Program-made: the position numbers and the translations under genes
Shown here: positions 1 through 12,374 of the stretch, piece after piece
Numbering within the stretch: the first letter of the stretch is position 1
How the letters are laid out: each line of letters starts with the position of its first letter
DNA from: Serinicoccus marinus DSM 15273
GTDB taxonomy: Bacteria; Actinomycetota; Actinomycetes; Actinomycetales; Dermatophilaceae
Assembly (NCBI RefSeq): GCF_008386315.1
Contig: NZ_CP043808.1
Span: 1,178,001-1,242,000 of the forward strand
Length of the DNA stretch: 64,000 nt
Direction: 5' to 3'
The notes under the pieces: model-generated
Told to the model about the DNA's origin: nothing
Databases searched by the model: none
Seen by the model: the letters and a program-made list of their open reading frames with translations, nothing else

Positions 1-2754
<2,754 letters not shown>

Positions 2755-2766
2755 GAGGCTGAGCGC

Positions 2767-3411
2767 ATGACCATCATCGGGGGCACCGCGACCTGGGATC
2801 TCGTGCACGCCGAGCGACGTGCCCTGGTCGAGGACCTCGCCGCGCTCGAGGAGCCGCGGTGGGCGCACGCGTCCCTGTGCCCCGGGTGGACGGTCCACGA
2901 CGTGGCGGCGCACCTGGTCGACAACGCCCGCACCACGACCCCGCGCCTGCTGCTGGCGATGGCGCGCGCCCGCTTCGACTTCGACGCCCAGAACGCCGCC
3001 GGCGTGGCCCGGGAGCGTGGTGCCACCCCGCAGGAGACCCTCGCCCGGCTCCGGGCCGTCGTCACCCGGACCTCCGGGCCGCCCGCCCCCCGGGCCAGCA
3101 GGCTGGTCGAGGAGGTGGTCCACGGCGAGGACATCCGGAGACCGCTGGACCTCGAGCACGGCTACGCCCAGCAGGCGGTCGAGCGTGCCCTGACCTACCA
3201 GCTCGCCACCGCCGTGGGCCTCGGTGGGGCGCGGGAGCGGGTGGCGGGGCTCACGGTACGCGCCACGGATGCCGGGATCGCCTCCGGCTCGGGACCGGTG
3301 GTGGAGGGGCCTGCCCTGGATCTGCTCCTCGTCGTCTCCGGCCGCGCCGCTCCCGGCGCGCTCCGCGGACCGGGGCTCACCGAGCTGGAGGCGCGCTGTG
3401 CGCCGGGCTGA
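2767..3411 (+). CDS. maleylpyruvate isomerase family mycothiol-dependent enzyme
   Basis: 214-residue member of the DinB-like four-helix MDMPI family, whose characterised relative isomerises maleylpyruvate using mycothiol as cofactor; many members instead do thiol-transfer or detoxification chemistry. The N-terminal signature L-x-P-G-W-x-V-H-D-V-A-A-H-L (about residues 39-52) carries the conserved Trp and the metal-binding His. Starts at ATG 12 bp after the helicase stop. The end overlaps the next gene by 14 bp, so the two are probably translated together. The presence of a mycothiol enzyme supports an actinobacterial host. The actual substrate cannot be inferred; no gentisate pathway genes lie beside it. 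Confidence 0.82.
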   Translation: MTIIGGTATWDLVHAERRALVEDLAALEEPRWAHASLCPGWTVHDVAAHLVDNARTTTPRLLLAMARARFDFDAQNAAGVARERGATPQETLARLRAVVTRTSGPPAPRASRLVEEVVHGEDIRRPLDLEHGYAQQAVERALTYQLATAVGLGGARERVAGLTVRATDAGIASGSGPVVEGPALDLLLVVSGRAAPGALRGPGLTELEARCAPG

Positions 3412-4066
3412 GCGGGCGCAGGAGGCGCCCCTGGACCACCTGGTGCTCGCCGTGCCGGACCTGGAGCAGGCGGTCGAGGGGCTGCGCGAGCAGACGGGGG
3501 TGAGCGCCGCGGCCGGCGGGTCCCACCCCGGGATGGGCACCCGCAACGCCCTGGTCGCGCTGCGCGGCACGGGCGGGCCCGCCTACCTCGAGCTGCTCGC
3601 CCCCGACCCCGCCCAGGAGCCGGTGGCCCCGGAGGCCACGATGCTCGGCCTGGGACACCTGGTGGAGGACGGCACCTTCTCGCCCCGCCTGCACGCCTGG
3701 GCGGTCCGCCCCGGCGACCTCGACCGAACCCTTGCCCTGGCCCGGGACGCCGGGCTGGAGGTCGGCACGGCGACCCCTGCCTCGCGCCGGACACGGGGTG
3801 GGACCGAGCTGTCCTGGCGGCTGGCGGTCCCGCACCCGCTCGGCCTGGGCGGGGTGCAGCCCTTCCTCATCGACTGGGGCAGCAGCCACCCGACGGACGA
3901 CGACCTGCCCGAGCTCGACCTCGTCGAGCTCACGCTCGGCCACCCGGACCCCGCCCGAACCCAGCAGGTGCTGGACGTCCTCGGGGCAGGAGGTGCGGTC
4001 GTGGGCGCCCCGCGGCCCACGCTCCGGGCCGTGGTGGCCGGGCCGGGCGGCCAGACCGTGCTGTGA
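3398..4066 (+). CDS. VOC/glyoxalase-like domain protein
   Basis: A 222-residue protein beginning with a glyoxalase-like fold (L-D-H-L-V-L-A-V-P-D-L, the usual first strand and its metal-ligand His) and a second, weaker copy near residues 160-215. Such tandem beta-alpha-beta-beta-beta proteins (the glyoxalase_3-like group) are metal-dependent or have lost the metal. I chose GTG 3398 because it overlaps the previous gene's end and is preceded by GGAGG about 7 bp upstream; the frame is open further upstream but codes for nothing recognisable there. Ends 9 bp from the convergent permease gene. Substrate unknown. Confidence 0.75.
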   Translation: MRRAERAQEAPLDHLVLAVPDLEQAVEGLREQTGVSAAAGGSHPGMGTRNALVALRGTGGPAYLELLAPDPAQEPVAPEATMLGLGHLVEDGTFSPRLHAWAVRPGDLDRTLALARDAGLEVGTATPASRRTRGGTELSWRLAVPHPLGLGGVQPFLIDWGSSHPTDDDLPELDLVELTLGHPDPARTQQVLDVLGAGGAVVGAPRPTLRAVVAGPGGQTVL

Positions 4067-4074
4067 GACGCGCC

Positions 4075-4908
4075 TCAGTCGCTGATGCCGGTCCGCTCGA
4101 CACCCTGGACGATCCACCGCTGGAGCAGCAGGAACATCAGCAGCAGCGGCAGGATCGCGACGAGCGCGGCCATGAAGAGCGTGCTGATCTGCGAGGTCTG
4201 GGCGGTGAGGTAGGTCGACAGCGCGATCTGCACGGTCCACGAGTCGGGGGTGCGGCCGATGACCAGGGGCCAGAGGAAGGCGTTCCAGCTGCCGATGAAG
4301 GTGATGGTGCCGATCGCGGCGGCGAAGCCGCCGGAGTTGGGCACGACGACCCGCCAGAAGGTGCCCCACCAGGACAACCCGTCCAGCGCGGCGGCCTCCT
4401 CGATCTCTTTCGGGAAGGAGAGGAAGAACTGTCGGAAGAGGAAGGTCGCCAGTGCCTGGAAGAGCCCGGGGATGATGAGGCCGCGCAACGTCGAGATCCA
4501 GCCCAGGGAGGAGACGAGCACGAAGCTGGGGACGAAGGTGACGGCCGCCGGGATGAGCAGCGTCACGGTGATGAGCCAGAAGACGACCCCGGACCAGCGG
4601 TAGGGGATCCGGGCCAGGCCGTAGCCCGCCATCCCGGAGAGCACGAGGACGCCCACCGTCTGGCTCACGGCGATGACCGTGCTGTTGAGCAGCGCCCTCC
4701 CCATGGGCACCGTGCGGTTGTCGAAGACCGCGGCCAGGTTGTCCCACTCCCAGGTCGGCGGCAGCCAGTGCCACTGCGCGGAGGCCAGGTCGGCCTCGGT
4801 GCTGAAGGCGCCGCGCAGCAGGAGATAGAAGGGCAGCAGGAACAGCGCTGTCCCCAGGAGCAGCAGCACCCAGCGCAGGAGGGCATACCGGCGTCGTTCG
4901 TGCAGCAC
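4075..4908 (-). CDS. carbohydrate ABC transporter permease, MalG/AraQ type
   Basis: Inner-membrane subunit of a sugar importer. 277 residues with six predicted transmembrane segments, the first at residues 12-32. The EAA loop (E-E-A-A-A-L-D-G, about residues 180-187), which docks on the ATPase, is intact. GTG start, 1 bp after the stop of the partner permease. The operon order is binding protein, permease 1, permease 2, all on the minus strand. No ATPase gene is present, as in many actinobacterial sugar systems that share one MsiK-like ATPase. The sugar is unknown because no hydrolase or kinase is adjacent. Confidence 0.92.
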   Translation of the reverse strand: MLHERRRYALLRWVLLLLGTALFLLPFYLLLRGAFSTEADLASAQWHWLPPTWEWDNLAAVFDNRTVPMGRALLNSTVIAVSQTVGVLVLSGMAGYGLARIPYRWSGVVFWLITVTLLIPAAVTFVPSFVLVSSLGWISTLRGLIIPGLFQALATFLFRQFFLSFPKEIEEAAALDGLSWWGTFWRVVVPNSGGFAAAIGTITFIGSWNAFLWPLVIGRTPDSWTVQIALSTYLTAQTSQISTLFMAALVAILPLLLMFLLLQRWIVQGVERTGISD

Positions 4909-4909
4909 G

Positions 4910-5818
4910 TCAGTCCCTCCCGCCGAGCCGGAGCAGCCTGGTCTGCAGCAGCGCCACCACCGCGATCATGAGCGTGAGGATCACCGCACCGGCGCTGCCG
5001 TCGCCGAAGTTCTGGCCCGACCCGAGCGCGGTGTAGTAGAGGTAGACCAGCGGCGGCCGGGCGTAGGGCGGGTAGCTGCCGAAGCTGGACAGGATGTTGT
5101 AGAACTCGTCGAAGGCCTGGAAGGCGTTGATGAGCAGCAGGAGCAGGACCGCGGTGGACGCGGGGAGCAGCTGCGGCCAGGTGATGTGCCGGAAGACCTG
5201 CCAGCCCTCGGCGCCGTCGATGGCCGCCGCCTCGTAGAGCACCGTCGGGATCCGCTGCAGCGCCGCGAGGAAGAGGATCATGTAGAAGCCGACCTGCAGC
5301 CAGAGCCGGGCGGAGACGATGACCAGCCAGTACCACGGCGGGTCGGTGAGCGAGAGCCACGGGACGGGGTCCACGCCGATCAGCCCGAGTGCCGCGTTGG
5401 CGACGCCCGAGCGCATCCCGGAGAAGATCGACATCTTCCAGATCAGCGCGGCGACGACGTAGGAGCAGGCCACCGGGAGGAAGAAGACCGAGCGGAAGAA
5501 GGCCTGCATGACGCGGGTGCGGGCGACCAGGACAGCGGTGAGCAGGGACAGCGCGAAGGTCGTCGGGACGATGAAGGCGGCGAAGACGACGAAGGTCAGC
5601 AGCGAGTCCCGGAACGCCCTGTCGCCGAGCATGTCGCGGTAGTTGGCCAGCCCGACGAACTCGGTCGGCGTCACCGTGTTGTAGGCCTCGAAGAAGGAGA
5701 GGTAGACGCTCCACCCGATCGGGACGTAGATGAAGAGCACCAGCCCCGCGAAGAACGGGCCGACGAAGACCCAGAACCACAGGTTGACGTCATGGCGACC
5801 GCGAAGCCGCGCGAGCAT
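4910..5818 (-). CDS. carbohydrate ABC transporter permease, MalF/UgpA type
   Basis: First permease of the same importer, 302 residues with six membrane segments and the EAA motif (E-A-A-A-I-D-G) near residues 200-206. ATG at 5818 shares one base with the TGA of the upstream binding protein (TGATG), so translation is coupled. The frame extends further upstream as an out-of-frame shadow of the binding protein; the start at 5818 is chosen because the protein there begins with the usual basic N-terminus and first membrane helix. Forms a heterodimer with the 4075-4908 product. Confidence 0.92.
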   Translation of the reverse strand: MLARLRGRHDVNLWFWVFVGPFFAGLVLFIYVPIGWSVYLSFFEAYNTVTPTEFVGLANYRDMLGDRAFRDSLLTFVVFAAFIVPTTFALSLLTAVLVARTRVMQAFFRSVFFLPVACSYVVAALIWKMSIFSGMRSGVANAALGLIGVDPVPWLSLTDPPWYWLVIVSARLWLQVGFYMILFLAALQRIPTVLYEAAAIDGAEGWQVFRHITWPQLLPASTAVLLLLLINAFQAFDEFYNILSSFGSYPPYARPPLVYLYYTALGSGQNFGDGSAGAVILTLMIAVVALLQTRLLRLGGRD

Positions 5819-7125
5819 CAGGCGGTGACCCGCTCCAGCTCGTCCTCCACGATCGGGACCAGCGCGTCCAGCTCCTCCTGCGGGTCCGCGCCGTCCCGGA
5901 CGATGCGGCTCATCATGTCGCTCCAGGCGGTCGCGCTGCGCGGGGTCCACAGCAGCGGGGTCTGGGCGTGGCCGTACTCGGTGACGTAGCCGGCGGCGTC
6001 GGCCGCCGGACCGGACGCGAGCACGTCGGCCTCCGGGATCAGGCTGGTGCGCGAGGGCACGTGGAAGCCGTAGGCGGTGGCGAAGTCGAGCTGCTTGTCG
6101 GTCTGGTCGATCCACAGCCAGCGGACGAAGGCCCGGGCCGCCTCGACGTCGGTGGCCCGGGTGGACACGCAGGAGCCGTAGGCCCCCACCGGGACCGACG
6201 GTGACCCGCCCTCGAGAGCCGGCCAGGGGATGGCGCCGAAGTCGTCACCCAGCGCCTCGCTGATGGCGGGGAAGGTCCACAGCCCGGTCCACTGCATCGC
6301 GGCGCGCCCGGAGGTGAAGGCCCCGGCGTCGAACCAGTCCTGGGCCTCGCCCAGCAGCAGCGACTCGTCGGTCCACAGCGTGCGGAGCACCGACAGCGCC
6401 TCGGCGGCCCCCGCATCCTGGAAGCCCACCTCCTCGCCGTCGAGGTAGTCCAGCCCGGCGGCCCAGAGCATGGGGCCGCCGAGCAGGCCGGCGCCGCCGT
6501 CGTTGCCGAGGAAGAGTCCCTTGACGTCGCCGCGGCTGAGCTCGCGGGCGGCGGCCACGAGGTCGGGGATCTGCTGCGGCGGCTCGATCCCGGCCTCCTC
6601 CAGCAGGCTGCGGCGGTAGACGAGGACCTGCATGTCGAGGACCTGGGGGACCGCCCAGATCTTCCCGTCGTAGGTCATCCGCTCGATGAGCGAGGGGGTG
6701 AAGTCGTCCAGGGTGTCGCCGAAGAGGTCGGTGAGGTCGGCCACCTGCTCGCCCTTGATCATGTCGATCGTCGGTCCGTTGCCGTACTCGAAGACGTCCG
6801 GACCGGCGTCGGTGAGGAGCGAGGCCGCGGTCGACTGGTCGTAGTCGCCCGGCTTCCAGGAGACGGTGACGTCGGCGTCCGGGTAGTCCGCGGCATACCG
6901 CTCCACCGCCTCCTGGGTGCCGGCCTCGCCGTACTGGTGGTACCACTGCGCGATCGTGGGGCGGCCGCCCCCGCCGCCGGACTGGGCGGCATCCTCGCCG
7001 CTGCCGGTGCCGCGCCCGGTGTTGTCGCCGCAGGCGGCGAGAGAGGCGCCCAGCGCCCCGGCCCCGGTAAGGGCCAGCATCCGGCGGCGGGAGAGGCTCG
7101 GGGTCGAGCGTGCGGAACGGGCCAT
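5818..7125 (-). CDS. sugar ABC transporter substrate-binding lipoprotein
   Basis: Extracellular solute-binding protein (family 1), 435 residues. The N-terminus has twin basic residues (S-R-R-R-M), a hydrophobic stretch and a lipobox L-A-A-C at about residues 27-30, so it could go through Tat or Sec and be lipid-anchored. A glycine-rich linker follows. The body keeps the family features (an early I-A-Q-W-Y strand, and P-D-V-F-E-Y-G-N as the ligand-site segment). ATG 7125 is preceded by an AGGAGG ribosome site 5-6 bp upstream. It is first in a three-gene importer operon and divergent from the L,D-transpeptidase gene. Ligand unknown. Confidence 0.92.
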   Translation of the reverse strand: MARSARSTPSLSRRRMLALTGAGALGASLAACGDNTGRGTGSGEDAAQSGGGGGRPTIAQWYHQYGEAGTQEAVERYAADYPDADVTVSWKPGDYDQSTAASLLTDAGPDVFEYGNGPTIDMIKGEQVADLTDLFGDTLDDFTPSLIERMTYDGKIWAVPQVLDMQVLVYRRSLLEEAGIEPPQQIPDLVAAARELSRGDVKGLFLGNDGGAGLLGGPMLWAAGLDYLDGEEVGFQDAGAAEALSVLRTLWTDESLLLGEAQDWFDAGAFTSGRAAMQWTGLWTFPAISEALGDDFGAIPWPALEGGSPSVPVGAYGSCVSTRATDVEAARAFVRWLWIDQTDKQLDFATAYGFHVPSRTSLIPEADVLASGPAADAAGYVTEYGHAQTPLLWTPRSATAWSDMMSRIVRDGADPQEELDALVPIVEDELERVTA

Positions 7126-7218
7126 CGTGGTCCTCCTGGGGCGGCGTGTCCGGGGCGGCGTAGATGAGCAGCATATTCTGCCCGTCGCCGGTGTGACGGC
7201 AGTGGCGCGTGAGGTCAC

Positions 7219-7230
7219 GATTGCGCAACG
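7219..7230. promoter_or_regulatory. possible operator in sugar importer divergent promoter
   Basis: Within the 181-bp region between the divergent starts at 7125 and 7307 lies TTGCGCAA (7221-7228), a perfect 8-bp palindrome with central CG steps, resembling the core of LacI-family operators. No regulator gene is adjacent, so this is weak evidence. I see no clear -35/-10 pair. Confidence 0.25.
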
Positions 7231-7306
7231 GCCGGTGTGTGCTGGCAACGTGGGGGGCGGGCCATCACGTCTACTGGGCGACGGACGACGACGAAGGGGA
7301 TCTGGT

Positions 7307-8155
7307 ATGCGGACGCGACGACTCGTGCTGCGCCCGCTGCGGCAGCGCCTGCTCACCGAGCCGCTCCCGCGGCGCGCGCTGGTCAAGGGCGGCGCCGGCC
7401 TCATGGCGGGGGCCGTGGTGGGCGGGCTGCAGGACGACGGGGGCATCTTCGCGCTGCCGCAGCCCGAACCAGAACCCGAGCCCGAACCGGAGCCGGTCGA
7501 GCCCGAGCCCGAGCAGGCGGAAACGGAGCCCGAGCCGGAGCCGGTGGAGCCCGAGCCTCCGGCCGTGCTGGCGCGCGGCAGCGGCGGCGAGGCCGTCTGG
7601 GCGCTGCAGGAGCAGCTCAACGCCACGGGGTACTGGTGCGGCGCGCCCGACGGCGGCTTCGGCCACCTCACCCAGCAGGCGGTGTGGGCCGCCCAGAAGG
7701 CGCACGGCCTGGTCCGGGACGCCGTGGTGGGACCCGGCACCCGTGCCGCCCTGGAGACCGGCTACCGGCCGGCGCCGGCCTACGGCGGGGACCACGTCGA
7801 GGTGCACCTGGCCAGCCAGCTGCTGCTCGTGGTCCGCGGCGGCGCGACCACCATGACCCTCAACACCTCCACCGGCAACGGCGAGCCCTACGAGTTCGAG
7901 GACGGCACCTACGACGCCCACACGCCACCGGGGGACTTCGCCGTCTGGCTGACGCACAGCAACGGCTGGCGGGACGGCGAGCTGGGCGAGATGTACCGGC
8001 CGATGTTCTACTCCGGCAACTACGCCGTCCACGGGTCGGAGTCGATCCCGCCCTACCCCGCCTCGCACGGCTGCGCGCGGGTCTCCGTCGCCGCCATGGA
8101 GATGATCTGGTCGCAGGGCCTCATGAGCATGGGCAGCCGGGTCGTCGTGGTCTGA
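7307..8155 (+). CDS. L,D-transpeptidase with peptidoglycan-binding domain
   Basis: Cell-wall enzyme that would form 3-3 crosslinks or attach proteins to peptidoglycan. 282 residues: basic N-terminus, a short hydrophobic segment (about 25-40) that probably is a signal or anchor, a Pro-Glu repeat linker (about 50-85), a PG_binding_1 domain (about 88-145) and a C-terminal YkuD domain with the catalytic S-H-G-C-A-R motif near residues 250-255 and the upstream H-G-S. ATG 7307 is preceded by AAGGGGA at a normal distance. The linker is encoded by a degenerate CCCGAGCC-type repeat (about 7465-7560), which may vary in copy number. The presence of the active-site Cys and both His indicates an active enzyme. 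Confidence 0.9.
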   Translation: MRTRRLVLRPLRQRLLTEPLPRRALVKGGAGLMAGAVVGGLQDDGGIFALPQPEPEPEPEPEPVEPEPEQAETEPEPEPVEPEPPAVLARGSGGEAVWALQEQLNATGYWCGAPDGGFGHLTQQAVWAAQKAHGLVRDAVVGPGTRAALETGYRPAPAYGGDHVEVHLASQLLLVVRGGATTMTLNTSTGNGEPYEFEDGTYDAHTPPGDFAVWLTHSNGWRDGELGEMYRPMFYSGNYAVHGSESIPPYPASHGCARVSVAAMEMIWSQGLMSMGSRVVVV

Positions 8156-8165
8156 CCCCGCCCAC

Positions 8166-8879
8166 GTGGAGGACTTCCTCGATCCGCACCCGCCGTGGAT
8201 CGCCATCGGCGGTGCCGAGCACCTGCTCTACGTCCTCGGGCTGGTCGTCGTGGCGGGCACGCTACTCCTGGCCCGGCACCGGGTGCGCGAGCACGAGGCC
8301 GCGGTGCGCGCCGTCCTGGCCGTCGTGGTGGTGGTCCAGCAGGTCACGCTCTACGGCTTCTACCTGGTGACCGGCTGGGACCCGGCCGAGACGCTCCCGC
8401 TGCACATCTCGCGGGTGTCCGCGCTGCTGGGGCTGGCCTACCTGGTCACCGGCAGCCGGCGGGTGATGGACGTGCTCTTCTTCTTCGGGCTGTGGGCCTG
8501 GGCCAGCTTCGCCTATCCGCAGAACATCCAGCCCCCGACCAACATCCTCGGCTGGAGCTTCTTCGTCAACCACGTCGTGACGCTGCTCCTGCCGGTCCTC
8601 GCGTGGGTCACCACCGACTGGCGTCCGAGCCTGCGCGGGATGCGCCTGGCCCTCGGCTGGTTCACCGTCTACCTCGTCGTGGCGGTCGCGGCCAACGCCG
8701 CCTTCGACGGCAACTACTTCTACCAGCGGGAGCGCCCGCTGCTGCCCTGGCTCGGGCAGCCGTGGTACCTCCTCGCCTCGGTCGCCGCGACGGTCGCGCT
8801 GTTCTCGCTGGGGTATGCCGTGAGCCGCCTCGTCGCCCACCGTACCGACCGCCCGGCGCGCGTAGAATCGGTCCAATGA
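8166..8879 (+). CDS. TIGR02206/YwaF family integral membrane protein
   Basis: 237-residue polytopic protein with about six or seven membrane helices. The signature segment with the L-P-L-H-x-S-R motif and the later Q-P-P-T-N block matches the uncharacterised TIGR02206 (YwaF, TMEM164-like) family. GTG start 10 bp after the transpeptidase stop. Its TGA overlaps an ATG (8876) by 4 nt that probably is the real start of the next gene. Function of the family is not established. Confidence 0.82.
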   Translation: MEDFLDPHPPWIAIGGAEHLLYVLGLVVVAGTLLLARHRVREHEAAVRAVLAVVVVVQQVTLYGFYLVTGWDPAETLPLHISRVSALLGLAYLVTGSRRVMDVLFFFGLWAWASFAYPQNIQPPTNILGWSFFVNHVVTLLLPVLAWVTTDWRPSLRGMRLALGWFTVYLVVAVAANAAFDGNYFYQRERPLLPWLGQPWYLLASVAATVALFSLGYAVSRLVAHRTDRPARVESVQ

Positions 8880-8931
8880 GCAGTCCGGGGGTCGTCATCT
8901 GCCCTCCCGATACCGACCCGACATCGAGGGG

Positions 8932-11154
8932 ATGCGGGCGATCGCCGTCCTGCTCGTGCTGCTCTACCACGCGGGCGTGCCCTGGCTGCCCGGCGGCTAC
9001 ACCGGGGTGGACGTCTTCTTCGTCGTCTCCGGCTACGTCATCACCGGTCTGCTCCTGCGCGAGGCGACAGGGACCGGTCGCGTGGACCTGCCGCGGTTCT
9101 GGGCCCGCCGAGCGCGCCGGTTGCTGCCGGCCTCGATGCTCGTGCTGCTCACCACGGCCGCGCTGACGCTGCTCTGGGTGCCGCAGGTGCGCTGGCGCGA
9201 GATCGGCTGGGACGTCGTGACCTCCGGCCTCTACGTCGTCAACTGGCGGATGGCCGACCGGTCGGTCGACTACCTGGCCGAGGACTCGGTCGCCTCGCCG
9301 GTCCAGCACTACTGGTCGCTGGCGGTCGAGGAGCAGTTCTACGTCCTCTGGCCGCTGCTGGTGTTGCTGGCCCTCTGGCTCGCCCGCCGCCGGGGGCTCC
9401 CGGTGGTGCCCACGGTGGCGGCGCTCCTGGCGGTGCTCGTCGTGCTGCCCTCCTTCGCCTGGGCGGTGCACCTGAGCTCGGCCAGCCCGCCGGAGGCCTA
9501 CTTCGTCACGACCACGCGGCTGTGGCAGCTGGGGCTGGGGGCGCTGGTGGCGCTCGGCGCGTCCTGGTGGCGGCGCGTCCCGGTCCCGGTGGCCACGGCG
9601 CTGGCCTGGCTGGGACCGGTCGCCGTCCTCGCTGGAGGCCTCCTGCTCGACGCCGGTTCCGCCTGGCCCGGCTGGCCGGCGCTCGTGCCGACCCTGGGGG
9701 CCGCGGCGATGCTCGTCGGGGGCGTGCGTGCGTCCGTGACCTTTGGCCCGGCCCGGATCTACGGCTGGTCGGGGTTGCAGTGGACGGGGGCGCTGTCCTA
9801 CTCGCTCTACCTCTGGCACTGGCCGCTGCTGGTGCTGGCGCAGGCCCGGTTCGGTCCGCTGGACGTCTGGGCCGGGCTGGGGGTGGTCGTGCTCAGCGTC
9901 GTGCCCGCCCTGCTCGGTCACCTGTTCCTCGAGCAGCCGATCCGGTATGCCCGTGGCGCCCTGGCGGGTCCTCGCGGGGGCCTCGTCGTGGGACTCGCCT
10001 GCACCCTGCTCGCGGCCGGAGCCGGGGGCTACCTGGTCCGCGAGGTCGACCGTCAGGTGCGCGCCAACGAGGTCGCGGGCGCGTCGGCGCAGGGCGCCGG
10101 AGCGCTGCGGGAGCCCGGGACGCTGGCCCCCCGACCACCCCGCGCCGCGGGTGCCGCCGGGGGCAGCGAGTCCGGGGCGAGGATCGGCTCGAGCGGCGAC
10201 GACAGCAGCGACGACGGCGGTGACCCCGCCACGTCGACCGCCGGCGCACCGGAGGCCTCGCCACGGCATACCGTCCCTGCCGGCACCGAGGGTGCCCCGT
10301 CACCGTCGTTGGACGACCTCGACCTGGGGGCGCAGGACGGGTCGATCACCCCGGACCCGCTGGAGGCGACGCGGGACGTGCCTGCGCTCTACGACGAGGG
10401 GTGCGACGCCGATACCGAGGAGGTCCTGCGCTGCACCTACGGCGACGCCGAGGGGGACCTGCACGTGGCCGTCGTCGGCGACTCGAAGATCGCCCAGTGG
10501 ATGGGCGCCCTGGACCAGCTCGGTGAGGAGCGGGGGTGGCGCGTCGACGTCTTCTACCGCTCGGCCTGCCCCTGGAGCGCGACCCTCGTGCAGTTCGACG
10601 AGGAGGGTCGGGCCCGGGCCTGCCGTGACTGGGGCGACGAGGTCATGCAGGAGCTGCTGGCCCAGCCGCCGGACGTCGTGCTCACCTCCTCGGTGAAGTC
10701 GCAGGGCCTCGCTCCGGACGGCGAGCTGTCCGGGGAGGCGCTCGCCGACGGCATGGCGCAGCGGTGGAGCCGGCTCGGCGACGAGGGCGTGCCGGTGGTC
10801 GCGCTCGCCGACACCCCCCAGCCGGGTGGTTCCCAGGTCTACGCGTGCGTCGCGGAGCACCGGGAGGACCTCGAGCGGTGCCGGATCGACTACAACCGCG
10901 GCAGCGGCACCGGGCCGCTGCTGCGCGCCGTCGCCGAGGTCCCCACCTCCACCTTCGTCACGATGAACGACTGGGTCTGCCCCGGCCAGGACCGGTGCCC
11001 GCCGGTCGTCGGCGGGGTGCTGATCTACCGCCAGGGCAGCCACATCACCGACACGTATGCCCGGTCCCTCGCGCCGGTCCTGCAGGACCGGCTGCTCGTG
11101 GCCTTCGACCGGGTCGGTGTCGGCCGGTCGCGGGAGGTCGACCCTCAGCGGTAG
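8932..11154 (+). CDS. acyltransferase 3 / SGNH fusion (OafA/YrhL-like), start in doubt
   Basis: O-acyltransferase of the OafA/OatA type: a membrane acyltransferase-3 domain (about residues 1-380, roughly ten helices) moves acyl groups across the membrane, a low-complexity Gly/Asp/Pro linker (about 385-465) follows, and a C-terminal SGNH domain (G-D-S-K at about 515; G-S-H-I-T-D near the end) places them on a cell-wall sugar. The family's conserved R-Y-R-P-D-I-x-G block lies just before the first ATG (8932), in the same frame but without an ATG/GTG. An ATG at 8876, overlapping the previous stop, would read into this frame if the G5 run at 8887-8891 were G6. So the gene is either one base short in this sequence, slips on the G run, or starts at CTG 8899. 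The stop overlaps the convergent acyl-CoA dehydrogenase by 10 bp. Confidence 0.88.
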   Translation: MRAIAVLLVLLYHAGVPWLPGGYTGVDVFFVVSGYVITGLLLREATGTGRVDLPRFWARRARRLLPASMLVLLTTAALTLLWVPQVRWREIGWDVVTSGLYVVNWRMADRSVDYLAEDSVASPVQHYWSLAVEEQFYVLWPLLVLLALWLARRRGLPVVPTVAALLAVLVVLPSFAWAVHLSSASPPEAYFVTTTRLWQLGLGALVALGASWWRRVPVPVATALAWLGPVAVLAGGLLLDAGSAWPGWPALVPTLGAAAMLVGGVRASVTFGPARIYGWSGLQWTGALSYSLYLWHWPLLVLAQARFGPLDVWAGLGVVVLSVVPALLGHLFLEQPIRYARGALAGPRGGLVVGLACTLLAAGAGGYLVREVDRQVRANEVAGASAQGAGALREPGTLAPRPPRAAGAAGGSESGARIGSSGDDSSDDGGDPATSTAGAPEASPRHTVPAGTEGAPSPSLDDLDLGAQDGSITPDPLEATRDVPALYDEGCDADTEEVLRCTYGDAEGDLHVAVVGDSKIAQWMGALDQLGEERGWRVDVFYRSACPWSATLVQFDEEGRARACRDWGDEVMQELLAQPPDVVLTSSVKSQGLAPDGELSGEALADGMAQRWSRLGDEGVPVVALADTPQPGGSQVYACVAEHREDLERCRIDYNRGSGTGPLLRAVAEVPTSTFVTMNDWVCPGQDRCPPVVGGVLIYRQGSHITDTYARSLAPVLQDRLLVAFDRVGVGRSREVDPQR

Positions 11155-12323
11155 GCCTGCTGCCCGGTGAGCGCCTGCCCGACGACCAGGGTGTGCATCT
11201 CCTCCGTGCCCTCGTAGGTGAGCACCGACTCCAGGTTGTTGGCGTGCCGCATGACCGGGTAGTCGCCGGAGATGCCGTTGGCGCCGAGGACCGTGCGGGC
11301 GGTGCGGCAGATCTCGAGGGCGGCCGTCACGTTGTTGAGCTTGCCGACGCTGACCTGCTCGGGCCGGAGGCCGACCGCGTCCTTGCGGCGGCCCAGGTGC
11401 AGCGCGAGCAGGGTGCCGGTGGCCCAGGACTGGTGCATCCGGGCGAGCTTGGCCTGGGTGAGCTGGAAGGCGCTGATCGGCCGCCCGAACTGCTCCCGCT
11501 CGCCGGCATACGTCAGCGCGGTCTCCAGCGCCGTCCGCGCGGCGCCCATGGCGCCCCAGACGATGCCGTAGCGCGCCTCGGAGAGGCAGGCCAGCGGCCC
11601 CTTGAGGCCGCGGACACCTGGCAGCAGCGCGCTGCCCGGGAGACGGACGTCCTCCAGGACGACCTGCCCGGTCACCGAGGCCCGCAGCGACATCTTGTGG
11701 CCGATCGTCGGGGTGCTCACCCCGGGGGTGTCGGTGGGCACCACGAAGCCCCGGACCCCCTCGTCCTCGGTCCGCGCCCAGACCACGGCGACGTCGGCGA
11801 GGGGGGCGTTGGTGATCCACGACTTCGCGCCGTGGAGCACCCAGTCGTCGCCGTCGCGGGTCGCCCGGGTGGTCATCGACCCCGGGTCCGAGCCGTGGTC
11901 GGGCTCGGTGAGGCCGAAGCAGCCGATGGTCTCCCCGCCGGCCATGGACGGCAGCCAGGCCTGCTTCTGCTCCTCGCTGCCGAAGGAGTGGATCGCCTGC
12001 ATGGCCAGCGAGCCCTGCACCGACACCAGCGACCGGACGCCGGAGTCGGCCGCCTCCAGCTCGGTGCAGGCCAGGCCGTAGTCGACCGCGCTCATGCCGG
12101 CGCAGCCGTAGCCCTCGAGGTGCATGCCCAGCAGGCCGAGCCGGCCGAACTCCCGCGCCAGCCCGCGCACCTGGTCGTGCGCCAGGTCGCCGTGCTCGTA
12201 CCACCCCGCGACGTGCGGGAGCACGTGCTCCTCGCAGGCCCGGCGGACGGAGTCGCGGACGGCGCGCTCGTCGTCGGTGAGCAGCGCGTCCAGGTCGAGC
12301 AGGTCGAGGGTGGCGGGAGGCAT
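11145..12323 (-). CDS. acyl-CoA dehydrogenase, glutaryl-CoA dehydrogenase-like
   Basis: FAD enzyme oxidising an acyl-CoA thioester, 392 residues. It has the three-part fold; F-G-L-T-E-P-D-H-G-S-D at about 130-140 is the FAD/substrate loop, and the catalytic Glu lies in the C-terminal Y-E-G-T block near residues 372-375, the placement of the glutaryl-CoA dehydrogenase subgroup. ATG 12323 follows a GGGGG ribosome site and sits inside a GGTATGCC octamer. Divergent from the CoxL-like gene with 51 bp between starts. Glutarate/lysine or benzoate-type degradation is possible, but no CoA ligase or transferase is adjacent. Confidence 0.88.
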   Translation of the reverse strand: MPPATLDLLDLDALLTDDERAVRDSVRRACEEHVLPHVAGWYEHGDLAHDQVRGLAREFGRLGLLGMHLEGYGCAGMSAVDYGLACTELEAADSGVRSLVSVQGSLAMQAIHSFGSEEQKQAWLPSMAGGETIGCFGLTEPDHGSDPGSMTTRATRDGDDWVLHGAKSWITNAPLADVAVVWARTEDEGVRGFVVPTDTPGVSTPTIGHKMSLRASVTGQVVLEDVRLPGSALLPGVRGLKGPLACLSEARYGIVWGAMGAARTALETALTYAGEREQFGRPISAFQLTQAKLARMHQSWATGTLLALHLGRRKDAVGLRPEQVSVGKLNNVTAALEICRTARTVLGANGISGDYPVMRHANNLESVLTYEGTEEMHTLVVGQALTGQQAYR

Positions 12324-12374
12324 ACCCCCATCATGCCGGTCGCCGACCCCTGGCCGGCGAGGCAGGATGGGCCC

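Noticed and set aside
10764..12374. Extension of the CoxL-like frame more than 500 codons upstream
   Set aside because: The extra part is antisense to the acyl-CoA dehydrogenase and shows no homology; the family's N-terminus begins at 12375.
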